A stretch of DNA of 56,813 bases from Paenibacillus ginsengarvi (GCF_003626695.1 NZ_RBAH01000040.1:1-56813), one strand, 5' to 3'; shown: positions 1 through 8,660, counted from the first letter of the stretch. Notes: a model not told the origin generated them from the sequence alone. A program made the numbers and translations.

Positions 1-129
1 CCGTCTGTAACACGGGTTCGTGACACCAAGAAAGTACGACCTACCTTCGCCAGCCCAGTACCAGTATGGACAATATTTTCATTCATCAGTGGTGCCGCAA
101 AGCAGCATGTTTGTCTGTAACGTTAAATA
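1..129. other. unassigned left edge
   Basis: No supported gene, RNA or repeat is seen in the sequence before the mqnC terminator. It may be part of a feature cut by the window edge. Confidence 0.4.
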
Positions 130-168
130 AAACTCCCCTTCTGGCCGCAATGACCGTACGGGGAGTTT
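130..168 (-). terminator. mqnC terminator
   Basis: A 9-bp hairpin, arms AAACTCCCC at 130-138 and GGGGAGTTT at 160-168, lies just past the mqnC stop. On the minus strand it is followed by a T/A-rich tail. Confidence 0.7.
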
Positions 169-178
169 GTTATTTTGC

Positions 179-1318
179 TCAGTTCTGCATCACAAAATCG
201 TTCTCGATCTTCTCGTTCACATCGTCAAACATACGCAAAATCTCGTACTTCGTATTGCGCTGCGCCGGGATTTTGCCCGCTTGGCGAATGAGGTCGAGCG
301 TCGAGCCGATGTTGACCTTGTGCGTCGTACCTGCGGCGGAGACGACGTTCTCTTCGATCATCGTGCTGCCGAAGTCGTTACAGCCGTAATGCAGCGAGAG
401 CTTGCCGACTTCCGGTCCCATCGTGACCCACGACGATTGGAAGTTTGCAATATTGTCCAGCATCAGGCGGCTGATGGCGACGTTTTTCAAATAAGCGTCG
501 GGTCCGAGCTTCTCCGCCTTCAAATTCGTATTGTCCGGCTGGAACGTCCAAGAGATGAAAGCTAGGAATCCGGGGCTCGGGTACTTATTCGCGATACATT
601 CGTCCTGCGCCTCGCGAACGCGAAGCATATGCAGCACGCGTTCCTCCATCGATTCCCCGAAACCGATCACCATGGTCGCGGTCGTGTTCATGCCAATGCG
701 ATGCGCGGTCCGCATCACATCCATCCATTCGGTCCAGCTTCCTTTCAGCCGGCTGATTTTGCGGCGCGTCCGGTCGTCCAGTATTTCCGCGCCTCCGCCC
801 GGCAAGGAGTCGAGACCCGCTTCATGAATTTGGCGCACCACTTCCTCCAGCGACAGCCCTTCCGACACTTCCTTCATCTTCCAGATTTCCGCCGGAGAAA
901 ACGAGTGCATCGTAATATCCGGAAACCGCTGCTTGATGCCGCGAAGTATATTCGTATAATAGCTGAAAGGCAAGTTCGGGTTCGTTCCGCCCTGCATCAA
1001 AATTTCGGTGCCGCCGACGTCGATCGTCTCCTGAATTTTCTGGTAGATCGTCTCGTCCGGCAGCACATAACCTTCCTTCGATCCGGGAGCCCGGTAAAAG
1101 GCGCAAAACCGGCAGTACACGTCACAAATATTCGTATAATTAACATTCCGCCCGATGACGAATGTCGTAATCGGCTCCGGATGAAACTTCAGCATGATCT
1201 GATTCGCGGCCGCGCCCATCTTCTCGATCTCGTCGGAGTCGTACAGCGTGAGGCCGTCTTCCAAGTCCAGTCGTCCACCCGCCAGCGCTTTGTCCAATAT
1301 GCGGTCGATCCGGCTCAT
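179..1318 (-). CDS. mqnC: Cyclic dehypoxanthinyl futalosine synthase (radical SAM)
   Basis: Radical SAM enzyme of the futalosine route to menaquinone, converting dehypoxanthine futalosine to its cyclic form in the cytoplasm. The [4Fe-4S]-binding CxxxCxxC motif is visible as CDVYCRFC near residues 65-72, followed by the conserved EILMQGG stretch and the PGGGAEIL motif typical of MqnC and related MqnE/CofG proteins. Length (379 aa) is normal for the family. An in-frame GTG three codons upstream overlaps the Shine-Dalgarno AAGGAG, so the ATG 8 nt downstream of it is chosen as start. Other mqn genes are not in the window; the gene ends in its own hairpin terminator. This suggests menaquinone by the futalosine rather than the men pathway, as reported for many Paenibacillaceae. 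Family identity is confident. Confidence 0.95.
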   Translation of the reverse strand: MSRIDRILDKALAGGRLDLEDGLTLYDSDEIEKMGAAANQIMLKFHPEPITTFVIGRNVNYTNICDVYCRFCAFYRAPGSKEGYVLPDETIYQKIQETIDVGGTEILMQGGTNPNLPFSYYTNILRGIKQRFPDITMHSFSPAEIWKMKEVSEGLSLEEVVRQIHEAGLDSLPGGGAEILDDRTRRKISRLKGSWTEWMDVMRTAHRIGMNTTATMVIGFGESMEERVLHMLRVREAQDECIANKYPSPGFLAFISWTFQPDNTNLKAEKLGPDAYLKNVAISRLMLDNIANFQSSWVTMGPEVGKLSLHYGCNDFGSTMIEENVVSAAGTTHKVNIGSTLDLIRQAGKIPAQRNTKYEILRMFDDVNEKIENDFVMQN

Positions 1319-1425
1319 CCCTATCACTCCTTCACATGTTCCTTCTATCGTACCATATCGGAACCCGGAAAAACAGGAAGAAACCGTGACGTTTTGGACG
1401 AGCGGCGCTATAGCGAAATGAACGC

Positions 1426-1455
1426 AAAAAAGCCGCCCTGGGGAGGACGGCTTCT
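1426..1455 (-). terminator. Terminator of the solute-binding lipoprotein gene
   Basis: On the minus strand a 10-bp GC-rich stem (AAGCCGTCCT/AGGGCGGCTT, one G-U pair) with a CCCC loop runs into six T residues. It lies about 90 nt past the stop codon. Confidence 0.8.
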
Positions 1456-1543
1456 TTGCATGGGTTTGGGTAGTCTTGAATGTTGCTCTCGCGAAATACC
1501 GTATGGGGGGCGGCAGTCGCGCCGTTTCAACAGCTTGCTTTTT

Positions 1544-3157
1544 TTATTTGAACGGCTTCAGTTGCTTATCCGCCGGTCGAACCGCATTGACTTGATCGAC
1601 ATAAGCTTGGAAAATTTGCTGGCCTTTGTACTTGGTCATCAGCTCGTCGCGGTATTTAGGCCAGTTCGATGCGTCTTTGTCGTCGAAAATAACTACGTTT
1701 TGCAGACGGGCCATTTCCTTGCGGAAGTCGCCGATGTTCATGCCTTCCGGCGGTGCCAAAGCTACCGGTTCGCCTGCATGTTTCGGAATCGCTTCGACGA
1801 ATTTCAGAATCGCGCGGTCGCGATCGGAAACGCGTGGGTCGATCACTTCAAGGCCAAGCACGGACGGCTCGTCAAGGTTCGTGAAGAACTTCCAGATGTC
1901 GAGGAAGCTTCCGTTTTTCGTAACATCCGCTTCATACGCCGCCGGGTCAAGCGTAATTTTCTTGCCTTCTTTCTTATAGTGCTTGCCTTCGAGACCGTAG
2001 TGGGTCATCAGATAGCCTTCTTCGCTGGCGAGCCAGTCGAGAATTTCGACGGAGCGTTTGATCTTGGCCGGCGATTTTTCCGCAACCGTTTTGGAGAACA
2101 GGAACGGGCTTGCGCCGCCAGTAGTGCCTTGCTTCCAGCCGTACGGCTGGTTTTGGAACGGGAAGATTGGCTGCCAGTCGGCTTTCGGATCGAGCTGCTT
2201 CGTGCGGGATTGAACGCTGTTCGGCGACGACTCCATCGCGAAGCTCTTGTCGGTCGACCAGAGGACGCCGACTTTGCCTTGAGCGCCTTTGTCGAAATGC
2301 TGCGGCGCTTTGTTGACGAACCAGTCCGGATCGACTACGCCATCCTTGATCATGTTTTTCACGTCTTGCAGTACGTTTTGCAGCTTCAGGCTGCTTTGCG
2401 TTTCTACGAACTCCAGGTTTTTGTCGTCGATCATGAAGTCGGCGACAAGACCGTTGTTGACCCAGGCCGGGAAGTCAAGTGGCAACTTGCCGCCGGCAGC
2501 GGCAGCGCTAAAGCCGTACGTATCTTTTTTGCCGTTTCCGTCCGGATCGTCGTTCGTAAACTTCTTCATGACGTTCATCAGCTCGTCATACGACTTCGGC
2601 ATTTGCAAGCCGAGCTTGTCGAGCCAGTCCTTACGCACATAGAACGAACCGTAGGTGTTGCGCTGGAACGGCATCGGCGAACGGGAATATTTGATGCCCT
2701 TCAGCTGGTAGTTTTTAATTTCGTCTTCCTTGATCCATTTGAAGTAGTTCGGCATCGTTTCTTTTGTCACGAAAGGCGTTTGGTCCGCGAGCAGACCGTC
2801 AACCGCAAACTTCTGGCTGGCTGCGCCGTTCGCAAGGAACATGTCCGGATGGTCGCCGCCCGTCATGATGACGTTGATTTTGTTATCGTAGTCGGTACCG
2901 AACGGCAAGTAGTCTATCTTGAGCGATACGTTGAATTTTTCCTCAATCGCCTTTTTCACGAAATCTTTGTCGCCCGACGGAAGCGAAGCGGTAGCCGGCG
3001 CAAAAATGAACCATTTGAGGTCAAGCTTTTCTTTGGTGGCCGTCTTGGAGCCGCCGTCGCCCGATGCGGCCGGCGCCTTGTCATCCTTGGTGCCGCAAGC
3101 GCTCAGCACCATCGTGCTTACGAGCATAACCGCGCCCAACACTTTTAAACTTTTCAT
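1544..3157 (-). CDS. Lone extracellular solute-binding lipoprotein (LplA/YtcQ-like)
   Basis: Predicted lipid-anchored substrate receptor of a carbohydrate-type ABC importer on the outer face of the membrane. The N-terminus has a signal peptide and lipobox LSAC with the lipidated Cys at 21, then a Lys/Ala/Gly-rich linker and a bilobed solute-binding fold of about 500 residues, the size of the large LplA/YtcQ/LipO group. The ATG is preceded by AAGGAGG at good spacing. No permease or ATPase gene adjoins it; the next gene on the same strand upstream is a 2-hydroxyacid dehydrogenase, about 240 nt away. A sigma-A-like promoter with a cre-like element lies upstream, suggesting catabolite control. 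The substrate cannot be read from sequence; oligosaccharides are usual for this group. Confidence 0.88.
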   Translation of the reverse strand: MKSLKVLGAVMLVSTMVLSACGTKDDKAPAASGDGGSKTATKEKLDLKWFIFAPATASLPSGDKDFVKKAIEEKFNVSLKIDYLPFGTDYDNKINVIMTGGDHPDMFLANGAASQKFAVDGLLADQTPFVTKETMPNYFKWIKEDEIKNYQLKGIKYSRSPMPFQRNTYGSFYVRKDWLDKLGLQMPKSYDELMNVMKKFTNDDPDGNGKKDTYGFSAAAAGGKLPLDFPAWVNNGLVADFMIDDKNLEFVETQSSLKLQNVLQDVKNMIKDGVVDPDWFVNKAPQHFDKGAQGKVGVLWSTDKSFAMESSPNSVQSRTKQLDPKADWQPIFPFQNQPYGWKQGTTGGASPFLFSKTVAEKSPAKIKRSVEILDWLASEEGYLMTHYGLEGKHYKKEGKKITLDPAAYEADVTKNGSFLDIWKFFTNLDEPSVLGLEVIDPRVSDRDRAILKFVEAIPKHAGEPVALAPPEGMNIGDFRKEMARLQNVVIFDDKDASNWPKYRDELMTKYKGQQIFQAYVDQVNAVRPADKQLKPFK

Positions 3158-3285
3158 GGAATCCTCCTTGTGTTTACCTAAGATGCTCCGGTTTTAGTGT
3201 GATCTTGAACCCCTCTGCCTAATTCCACGTCAAAAACGTCCGGTTGCTGAATCGACATTTGCAAACCTGCCTCGCGGACACCTCC

Positions 3286-3314
3286 AGTATAGAATACGCT
3301 ACCTGACATGCCTA
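3286..3314 (-). promoter_or_regulatory. Putative sigma-A promoter of the solute-binding lipoprotein gene
   Basis: Minus-strand TAGGCA (-35, 3309-3314) and TATACT (-10, 3286-3291) are 17 bp apart. The match is moderate (4/6 and 5/6). Confidence 0.4.
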
Positions 3315-3316
3315 TC

Positions 3317-3330
3317 GGCAAACGCTTCCA
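3317..3330 (-). promoter_or_regulatory. cre-like site (CcpA)
   Basis: Minus-strand TGGAAGCGTTTGCC matches the catabolite-responsive consensus TGWAANCGNTNWCA except at position 3 and the last base. It lies directly upstream of the putative -35, a position compatible with activation or repression by CcpA. Confidence 0.4.
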
Positions 3331-3398
3331 TTATAGATAAGAGACGTCGGCAGGAGAAAAGCTCGCCTTCCTGCCAAAGCTCCAATAAAAACCGAAAG

Positions 3399-4391
3399 TT
3401 ACGCGATAACATGCAGATTTTGCAAATTCACTTCGCCGTCCAGCGTTTCGTTTGCCAAAAAGCGGCGAATTTCTTCGATGGAATACCGGCCCAGACGCTG
3501 TTTGCCGTTATTGACCGCTCCGGCGATATGCGGGATCAATATGACGTTCGGCAAGCTTCGGAACGGGTGGTTTAGCGTCGGCGGCTCCTGCTTCGTAACA
3601 TCGATGCAGGCGATAAACCGGCCTTTCGCAAGCTCGGCGGCCAGATGCTCCTCGTTAATGAGGCTGCCTCTCGCCGTATTGATCAGGATCGCGTCGTCTC
3701 TCATCAGAGCGAACGTACTCGCGTTAAACATGTCGTCCGTTTCCGGAATCGAAGGGGCGTGGATCGAGATCACTTCCGATTCCTTCAGCAGCTCCTCCAG
3801 TTCTACCTTCCGGCAGCCTAACGATGCCGCTTCTTCAGGCGATACGATCGGGTCATACAGCAGAACATCTACTTCGAACTGCTTCAGCAGCCGTATATAA
3901 TGGCGTCCCGCTTTGCCGGCGCCTACGACGCCGACGGTGACGTCGAACAGTTCGCGAACGCGTCCCCAGCCTTCGCCCCATTTCCCGTCGCGCGTACCTG
4001 CGGCTAACTCCCACATGCGCTTGATCGCCGTAATGGTTAGTCCCAGCGCGGTCTCGGCCACGCCTACGCCAAGAGCGTCATTGGCGCTGCTTACCCGGAT
4101 ACCGCGTTCGATCAGCTCCGGCGTTACGATGCCTTTGACCGTTCCGGCGGCGTGGGTAACGAACTTGAGCCGTTTTGCATCGCGAAGAACGTTTGCATCG
4201 AACGAAGTGCAGCCCCATGATGTAATCGCAATGTCCGCGTCGCGGATCAGTTCGGCGATACCCTCCTTGCTAGGATTGCCGGGATTCGTGTTAATTACGA
4301 GCTCGCCCATTTGACGCAGCCGGTTCAAATGCTTCTCGGTAAAAATTTCTCCCCAGACGTTTGCACCGGGCAATAAAGCGATTCGATTCAT
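3399..4391 (-). CDS. D-isomer-specific 2-hydroxyacid dehydrogenase
   Basis: NAD(P)-dependent cytoplasmic oxidoreductase acting on a D-2-hydroxyacid or 2-keto acid. The Rossmann dinucleotide motif GVVGAGKAG lies near residues 154-162. The catalytic set of the family is complete: Arg241 in NTARGSLI, Glu269 in KQEPP and His288 in IPHIAG. Length of 330 aa is normal. The ATG follows a GGGAG element. It is close to phosphoglycerate, glyoxylate and hydroxypyruvate reductase relatives, but without an ACT domain, so serine biosynthesis is unlikely. It sits between a GntR/solute-binding regulator and a solute-binding lipoprotein, which suggests a role in catabolism of a sugar or sugar acid. A strong promoter with an adjacent cre-like site supports that. 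The exact substrate is unknown. Confidence 0.88.
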   Translation of the reverse strand: MNRIALLPGANVWGEIFTEKHLNRLRQMGELVINTNPGNPSKEGIAELIRDADIAITSWGCTSFDANVLRDAKRLKFVTHAAGTVKGIVTPELIERGIRVSSANDALGVGVAETALGLTITAIKRMWELAAGTRDGKWGEGWGRVRELFDVTVGVVGAGKAGRHYIRLLKQFEVDVLLYDPIVSPEEAASLGCRKVELEELLKESEVISIHAPSIPETDDMFNASTFALMRDDAILINTARGSLINEEHLAAELAKGRFIACIDVTKQEPPTLNHPFRSLPNVILIPHIAGAVNNGKQRLGRYSIEEIRRFLANETLDGEVNLQNLHVIA

Positions 4392-4460
4392 GATGCTCCC
4401 GCTTTCCGAATTGTAATGGTTTTGTATTCATTTAACTCACAACTAACTCTGAATGACTTC

Positions 4461-4489
4461 ATTCTAACCAACCATTCACATAATGTCAA
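4461..4489 (-). promoter_or_regulatory. Sigma-A promoter of the dehydrogenase gene
   Basis: Minus-strand TTGACA (4484-4489) and TAGAAT (4461-4466) with a 17-bp spacer form a near-consensus promoter about 70 bp upstream of the start codon. Confidence 0.75.
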
Positions 4490-4491
4490 TA

Positions 4492-4505
4492 TAAAATCGT
4501 TTTCA
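4492..4505 (-). promoter_or_regulatory. cre-like site (CcpA)
   Basis: Minus-strand TGAAAACGATTTTA matches the cre consensus except for one of its 3' bases and ends 2 bp upstream of the -35 box of the dehydrogenase promoter. Confidence 0.4.
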
Positions 4506-4597
4506 TTTCATTTTCATAGTCTATATCTGACTCACAAAAATCCGATCAGCAATCAGCGCGGACAACCGCCGGACACGCAGCCGCCTTGGCACGCCGC

Positions 4598-4623
4598 AAA
4601 AAAAAGCCCCGCATCCGCGGAGC
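4598..4623 (-). terminator. Terminator of the GntR/solute-binding regulator gene
   Basis: Minus-strand stem GCTCCGC/GCGGGGC with a four-base loop is followed by eight T residues, 7 nt past the stop codon. Confidence 0.85.
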
Positions 4624-4629
4624 CTCGCC

Positions 4630-6018
4630 TTACGCTTCCTGAAGCCGCTTTTGCCGCAGCTCGTTAAGCGCTTTTTCGATTTTTTCGCATACCGCCTGCT
4701 CCGAGGCTAGTCCCGACCAATACAGTCTCACCTCGCCGATAATCGCGTGCAGCATCTCGGTCGTTACGTTCAGGTCGGCGTGCAGCCGGTAAGTCGGCAC
4801 GATATCTCGGTGCATCGGATAACGAAGCGGCCGGAACATCGACTCCTGGCCGATCCATTCGGCGGCCGGCTTCAGCGCCGGAATGCTGAGCGTATGCTTG
4901 CGAATGTTCAGCTGCGACGAGTGCGACGTCAAGAAATCGACGAACGTCTGCGCCGCTTCCTTCTGCTCCGACTTTGCGCTTACGCCGAGCCCGATCGCAA
5001 TAAGCAGCGTACGCGGATTGTTCACATAAGGGAGCGGCGCGATATCGTATTCGAAGTCGGCCTTCTTCAGCTCGTTCAGTCCGAAATAGGTCGTCATGAT
5101 CATCGATGCCTTCTGCTGAAGAAACAGCTTCTCCGCGTCGGCCTCGTCATAAAACAGCGGCATTAGCGACTGCTGCATGACGACATCCCGGCACAGCTGC
5201 AGCATTTTCATCCACGTGCCGTCGCACAGCCGCACCGGCTCCCCCTCCGGAGGCAGCTTGTCGCCGCTTTGCAGCAAAAAGACCGGCCAGCGGTTGTTCG
5301 ATAGCAAATAAAAATAAAACCCGTACCTTTCGTTCGGAACGGCCAACCGGTCGGCCGCGTGCTTCAGATCGTCCCAAGTCCAGCTGCTGTCCGGCTCGAG
5401 CACGTTTTTCTCGCGGAAATGCTGACGGTTATAGCAGAGCACCACCGGCGAAAACGTGAGCGGCTGCACCCACTGCAGCCCTTCATGCACGAACAGTTTG
5501 TTCAAATACGGATAAATGTCGTGATTCGGCTGCTGCGGCTCGAGTGTATCGAGACTGGCCGCGTCCACCATTTCCCGGAAATTCGGCACGTTCACCGTCA
5601 CGACGTCCATAATACCGGATTCGAGCGACTCGCGGATACTGACGAAATGATCGAGCATCATCGTTTGCACGCGAATGCGGGGATACTGTTTATGAAAATT
5701 GGAGATGAGCGTGCCTAGATCCGTTTCCTCCACCGTTGTCCGGTGACAGCCGAAACGAATCGTAATCGAGTCGTCTTGGGGGACGTCCGCAATGCGGTTG
5801 CCGACCTTCGGAATTTTCTCGATCAAGCCCTCCGACACCAGCGCATCGAGACAATGCCGGACCGACTTGTTGCTGATGCAGTACAGCTTGCCGAGCTCTC
5901 GTTCGGAAGGCAGAAAGTCGCCCACATTGCGTTTGCCGGAAACGATCTCGTCGCGGATCGAACGGATCATCTCGTCCATTCGTTTGGTCAGCGTCTCCCG
6001 GCTTGGTCTGTTTGCCAT
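4630..6018 (-). CDS. GntR-type regulator with C-terminal solute-binding sensor domain
   Basis: Cytoplasmic transcription factor. Residues about 10-75 form a GntR winged helix (GDFLPSERELGKLY, then VRHCLDALVSEGLIEKI); residues about 85-455 form an ABC-type (MalE-like) solute-binding fold with its hallmark segments VLCYNRQHFREK and SWTWDDL. There is no signal peptide or membrane segment, so the solute-binding part must act inside the cell, presumably as ligand sensor in place of the usual UTRA or FCD domain. It is a paralogue of the regulator near 47 kb; both contain the 11-residue string NRWPVFLLQSG. The ATG follows GGTAGGG. Neighbours on the same strand are a 2-hydroxyacid dehydrogenase and a solute-binding lipoprotein, the likely targets. 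A small palindrome upstream could be an operator. The ligand is unknown. Confidence 0.88.
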   Translation of the reverse strand: MANRPSRETLTKRMDEMIRSIRDEIVSGKRNVGDFLPSERELGKLYCISNKSVRHCLDALVSEGLIEKIPKVGNRIADVPQDDSITIRFGCHRTTVEETDLGTLISNFHKQYPRIRVQTMMLDHFVSIRESLESGIMDVVTVNVPNFREMVDAASLDTLEPQQPNHDIYPYLNKLFVHEGLQWVQPLTFSPVVLCYNRQHFREKNVLEPDSSWTWDDLKHAADRLAVPNERYGFYFYLLSNNRWPVFLLQSGDKLPPEGEPVRLCDGTWMKMLQLCRDVVMQQSLMPLFYDEADAEKLFLQQKASMIMTTYFGLNELKKADFEYDIAPLPYVNNPRTLLIAIGLGVSAKSEQKEAAQTFVDFLTSHSSQLNIRKHTLSIPALKPAAEWIGQESMFRPLRYPMHRDIVPTYRLHADLNVTTEMLHAIIGEVRLYWSGLASEQAVCEKIEKALNELRQKRLQEA

Positions 6019-6118
6019 GCCAACCCTACCTTTCCCTCATTCTCGTCACCGACATGGGATGTCCGATTCGTTCTGACGCACATCTGACTTATGAAAATCG
6101 ATTACAGCTATAGTATCA

Positions 6119-6131
6119 CAATCGGCGATTG
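6119..6131. promoter_or_regulatory. Palindrome upstream of the GntR regulator
   Basis: CAATC-GGC-GATTG is a 5+5 bp inverted repeat about 100 bp upstream of the regulator start. It is a candidate operator; short palindromes also occur by chance. Confidence 0.25.
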
Positions 6132-6293
6132 AAACATAGTGGCTTGTAAACGTTCCCACATTTCGCCGAACGATCTGTTCCAAACGAATCCGCACAAACA
6201 AAAAAGAGCTGTCTCCGCCCGGCGACATGACTTGACGCATTCGTGGGTCAGAAACAACTCTAAGCTGCAGCTTTTGGTTCGTTTATAGGAAGT

Positions 6294-6318
6294 CCGGAGG
6301 GCCAAGCCTTGGCTCCGG
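6294..6318 (-). terminator. Hairpin after metI
   Basis: A compact stem (CCGGAG/CTCCGG with inner CCAAG/CTTGG) starts 3 nt after the metI stop. The tail is only weakly T-rich, so it may be a 3'-end stabilising hairpin or a weak terminator. Confidence 0.5.
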
Positions 6319-6321
6319 GCG

Positions 6322-7482
6322 TTACTTAAGCTCGATCTCCCGCTTCGCCGCCTCGAACGCGTTCGACAAGTCGGCGATCAGATCGTCGACATGTTCGATG
6401 CCGACCGAGAAGCGCAGCAAACGATCGTCTACGCCCACCTGTTTGCGGATCTCCTCCGGAATGTCGGCATGCGTCTGCACGGCCGGATACGTCATCAGCG
6501 ATTCCACCCCGCCGAGGCTTTCCGCGAACGCGATAAGCTTGATATGGCGAAGAATCGGCTCGATCGTCCGGGCGTCCTTCATCCGGAACGAGAAAATGCC
6601 GGTGTTGCCCGACGACTGTCTGCTCTGGACCTCATGTCCCGGATGGGACGGCAGCGCCGGATAATACACGTCCTCCACCATCGGATGCGCCAGTAAAAAT
6701 TCCGCGATCTTCGTCGCGTTATATTGATGCCGCTCCATGCGCAGCGCCAGCGTTTTCATGCCGCGCATAAGCAGCCACGAATCCTGCGGATTCAGCACCG
6801 CGCCGATCGAGTTGTGCAGGAACGCGATCTCCGCCGACAGCTCGCTGCCTTTCGTGACGATCAGCCCGGCGAGAACGTCGTTGTGGCCGCCCAAATATTT
6901 CGTTGCGCTGTGGACGACGATATCGGCGCCAAGCTCGATCGGACGCTGAAAAAACGGGGTAAGCAGCGTATTGTCCACGATCGAGATGTAGCCCTTCGCC
7001 TTCGCCCATGTACATATGCGCTCCAGGTCGGTAATCATCATCAGCGGGTTTGTCGGCGTTTCGATGACGATCGCCTTCGTATTCGGTCGGGACGCCGCCT
7101 CGAGCGCGTCGAGATCGTTCGTATCGACATAAGTGGCGGTCACGCCGAAACGTCTCATCACTTTCTCGATCAGCCGGTACGTGCCGCCGTACAGATCCAG
7201 CGAGACGAGCAGATGATCGCCCTGGCCGAACATGGCAAAGATCGTCTGCAGTGCAGCCATCCCGGAGCTGCAGGCGAAGCCGGCGTCTCCCGATTCCAGC
7301 TCGGCGACCGCTTGCTCGAGCACCGAGCGGGTCGGATTTTTCGTGCGCGAATAGTCGAAGCCCGTGCTTTGTCCGAGCCGCGGGTGACGGAACGCGGTAG
7401 CTTGGTAGATCGGGAAACTGACGGCGCCCGTAACCGGCTCGGATTGCGAGCCGATCTGCGCCAGGCGGCTTTCTATTTTCAT
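6322..7482 (-). CDS. metI: Cystathionine gamma-synthase / O-acetylhomoserine thiolyase
   Basis: PLP enzyme of the Cys/Met metabolism family that condenses an activated homoserine with cysteine or sulfide in methionine synthesis. The PLP-binding lysine is Lys195 in HSATKYLGGH. The sequence closely follows Bacillus MetI as I remember it (GFDYSRTKNPTR, LDLYGGTYRL, GGVESLMTYPA), which favours MetI over the beta-lyase MetC. 386 aa is full length. The start ATG is preceded by AGGAGG. It is the second gene after metA, about 100 nt downstream, and both lie behind one SAM-I riboswitch. MetA as acetyltransferase fits O-acetylhomoserine as substrate. Distinguishing the synthase and thiolyase activities would need enzymology. 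Confidence 0.92.
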   Translation of the reverse strand: MKIESRLAQIGSQSEPVTGAVSFPIYQATAFRHPRLGQSTGFDYSRTKNPTRSVLEQAVAELESGDAGFACSSGMAALQTIFAMFGQGDHLLVSLDLYGGTYRLIEKVMRRFGVTATYVDTNDLDALEAASRPNTKAIVIETPTNPLMMITDLERICTWAKAKGYISIVDNTLLTPFFQRPIELGADIVVHSATKYLGGHNDVLAGLIVTKGSELSAEIAFLHNSIGAVLNPQDSWLLMRGMKTLALRMERHQYNATKIAEFLLAHPMVEDVYYPALPSHPGHEVQSRQSSGNTGIFSFRMKDARTIEPILRHIKLIAFAESLGGVESLMTYPAVQTHADIPEEIRKQVGVDDRLLRFSVGIEHVDDLIADLSNAFEAAKREIELK

Positions 7483-7527
7483 ATTCGATTATCCTCCTAG
7501 GCATAATGGGAATTTAGTGGAAAAGGG

Positions 7528-7556
7528 GGCGGAACTGCACACTCGGCAGCTCCGCC
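7528..7556 (-). other. Intercistronic hairpin between metA and metI
   Basis: Arms GGCGGAACTG and CAGCTCCGCC (one G-U on the transcript) flank a 9-nt loop and are followed on the minus strand by a C/T-rich run. It could be an mRNA-processing or partial-termination element that tunes metI relative to metA. Confidence 0.4.
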
Positions 7557-7584
7557 GCTTACTTGCCTTCGAATTGGCGATCGA

Positions 7585-8553
7585 TCAGAGACCGGCGCCG
7601 TACGTAAGCCAGCCTGCTTCTTCGAGCGTTTGTTTTGGCTTCAACGCGCTCAGATCGAATGGAGTTTCCTGGTAAACGTAATAGTTCAGCCAGTTGGAGA
7701 ACAGCAGGTTGGCATGCGCTCTCCACGTCACGAGCGGCTCCCGGGACGGATCGTCCTTCGGGAAATAGTTTTTCGGCACGTCGATCTCGAGTCCTTTGGC
7801 CACGTCGCGGTCATATTCCCATTTTAGCGTACAAGGATCGTATTCGGAATGCCCGGTTACAAAAATATGTTTGCCGTCCTTCGTCGCGACCAAATAAATG
7901 CCCGCCTCTTCCGATTCCGACAAAATGTCCAGCTCCGGCACCTTCTCGATATCTTCCCTGCGCACTTCGGTATGCCGGGATTGCGGCACATAAAACAGCT
8001 CGTCGAAGCCGCGCAGCAGCTTCACATGTTTCGCCGTCGTCGTATGCGGGAAAACGCCGAATATTTTCTCGCCGACCGCATATTTCGGTACTCCGAAATG
8101 GTGGTACAGACCGGCTTGCGAAGCCCAACATATATACATCGTCGACGTTACGTTCGTCTTCGTCCAATCCATGATTTGCTGAAGCTCAGTCCAGTAGTTC
8201 ACTTCCTCGAACTCCATCTGCTCGACCGGAGCGCCCGTAATGATCATGCCGTCGAAATAATCGTTTTTGATATCCTCGAACGTTTGGTAAAACTGCTTCA
8301 AATGCTCGGGACTCGTATTTTTCGACGTATGCGTGCCCGGATGAAGCAGGACGAACTCGACTTGCAGCGGCGTGTTGCCGATCAGCCGCAAAATTTGCGA
8401 TTCTGTCGTTTCCTTCGTCGGCATTAGATTCAGTATGGCTATTTTAAGCGGACGGATATCCTGGTGGAAGGCGACCGTCTCGTCCATGACGAAAATATTT
8501 TCCTCGATGAGCACTTCTTTGGCAGGCAAATGGTCCGGCACTTTGATAGGCAT
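7585..8553 (-). CDS. metA: Homoserine O-acetyltransferase
   Basis: Acylates homoserine with acyl-CoA at the entry to methionine synthesis. Numbered from MPIKVPD, the family residues coincide with the E. coli enzyme: nucleophile Cys142 in ICWASQ, His235 and Glu237 in TGHSEYD. Residue 111 is Glu, which in characterised MetA proteins goes with acetyl-CoA rather than succinyl-CoA use. Length 322 aa is typical. The open frame extends 38 codons further, but the GGGAG element and the family N-terminus place the start at one of two adjacent ATGs; the second is used, and the first begins three bases upstream. The gene directly follows a SAM-I riboswitch and precedes metI, so the pair makes O-acetylhomoserine and then cystathionine or homocysteine under SAM control. 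Confidence 0.94.
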   Translation of the reverse strand: MPIKVPDHLPAKEVLIEENIFVMDETVAFHQDIRPLKIAILNLMPTKETTESQILRLIGNTPLQVEFVLLHPGTHTSKNTSPEHLKQFYQTFEDIKNDYFDGMIITGAPVEQMEFEEVNYWTELQQIMDWTKTNVTSTMYICWASQAGLYHHFGVPKYAVGEKIFGVFPHTTTAKHVKLLRGFDELFYVPQSRHTEVRREDIEKVPELDILSESEEAGIYLVATKDGKHIFVTGHSEYDPCTLKWEYDRDVAKGLEIDVPKNYFPKDDPSREPLVTWRAHANLLFSNWLNYYVYQETPFDLSALKPKQTLEEAGWLTYGAGL

Positions 8554-8596
8554 CATATTCACTCCCTTTAGGTAGTATGGATCCGATTGTGAAAAC

Positions 8597-8630
8597 AAAA
8601 AAGACCTTTCTCCGAGAAAGAGAAAAGGCC
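8597..8630 (-). terminator. Riboswitch expression-platform terminator
   Basis: Minus-strand GGCC-TTTTCTC/GGAGAAA-GGTC stem with one bulge, followed by six T residues, lies between the SAM aptamer and metA. SAM binding is expected to favour this hairpin. Confidence 0.85.
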
Positions 8631-8660
8631 ATCGCTTACGCAAAAAAGCTCGCATGTCCT

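Larger units (their letters stand above)
6019..6321. other. Leader of the GntR regulator and end of metI
   Basis: No gene is supported here. The stretch holds a 13-bp palindrome close to the regulator gene and a hairpin after metI; a convincing promoter could not be assigned. Confidence 0.5.

Noticed and set aside
629..3148. Plus-strand open frame of 839 codons
   Set aside because: It lies opposite mqnC and the solute-binding lipoprotein, has no ribosome binding site or domain, and has the Arg/His/Val-rich composition of an antisense frame in GC-rich DNA.
3349..3375. GGCAGGA/TCCTGCC hairpin after the dehydrogenase gene as a terminator
   Set aside because: Seven-bp stem with a 13-nt loop and no T-run on the minus strand; support is too weak.
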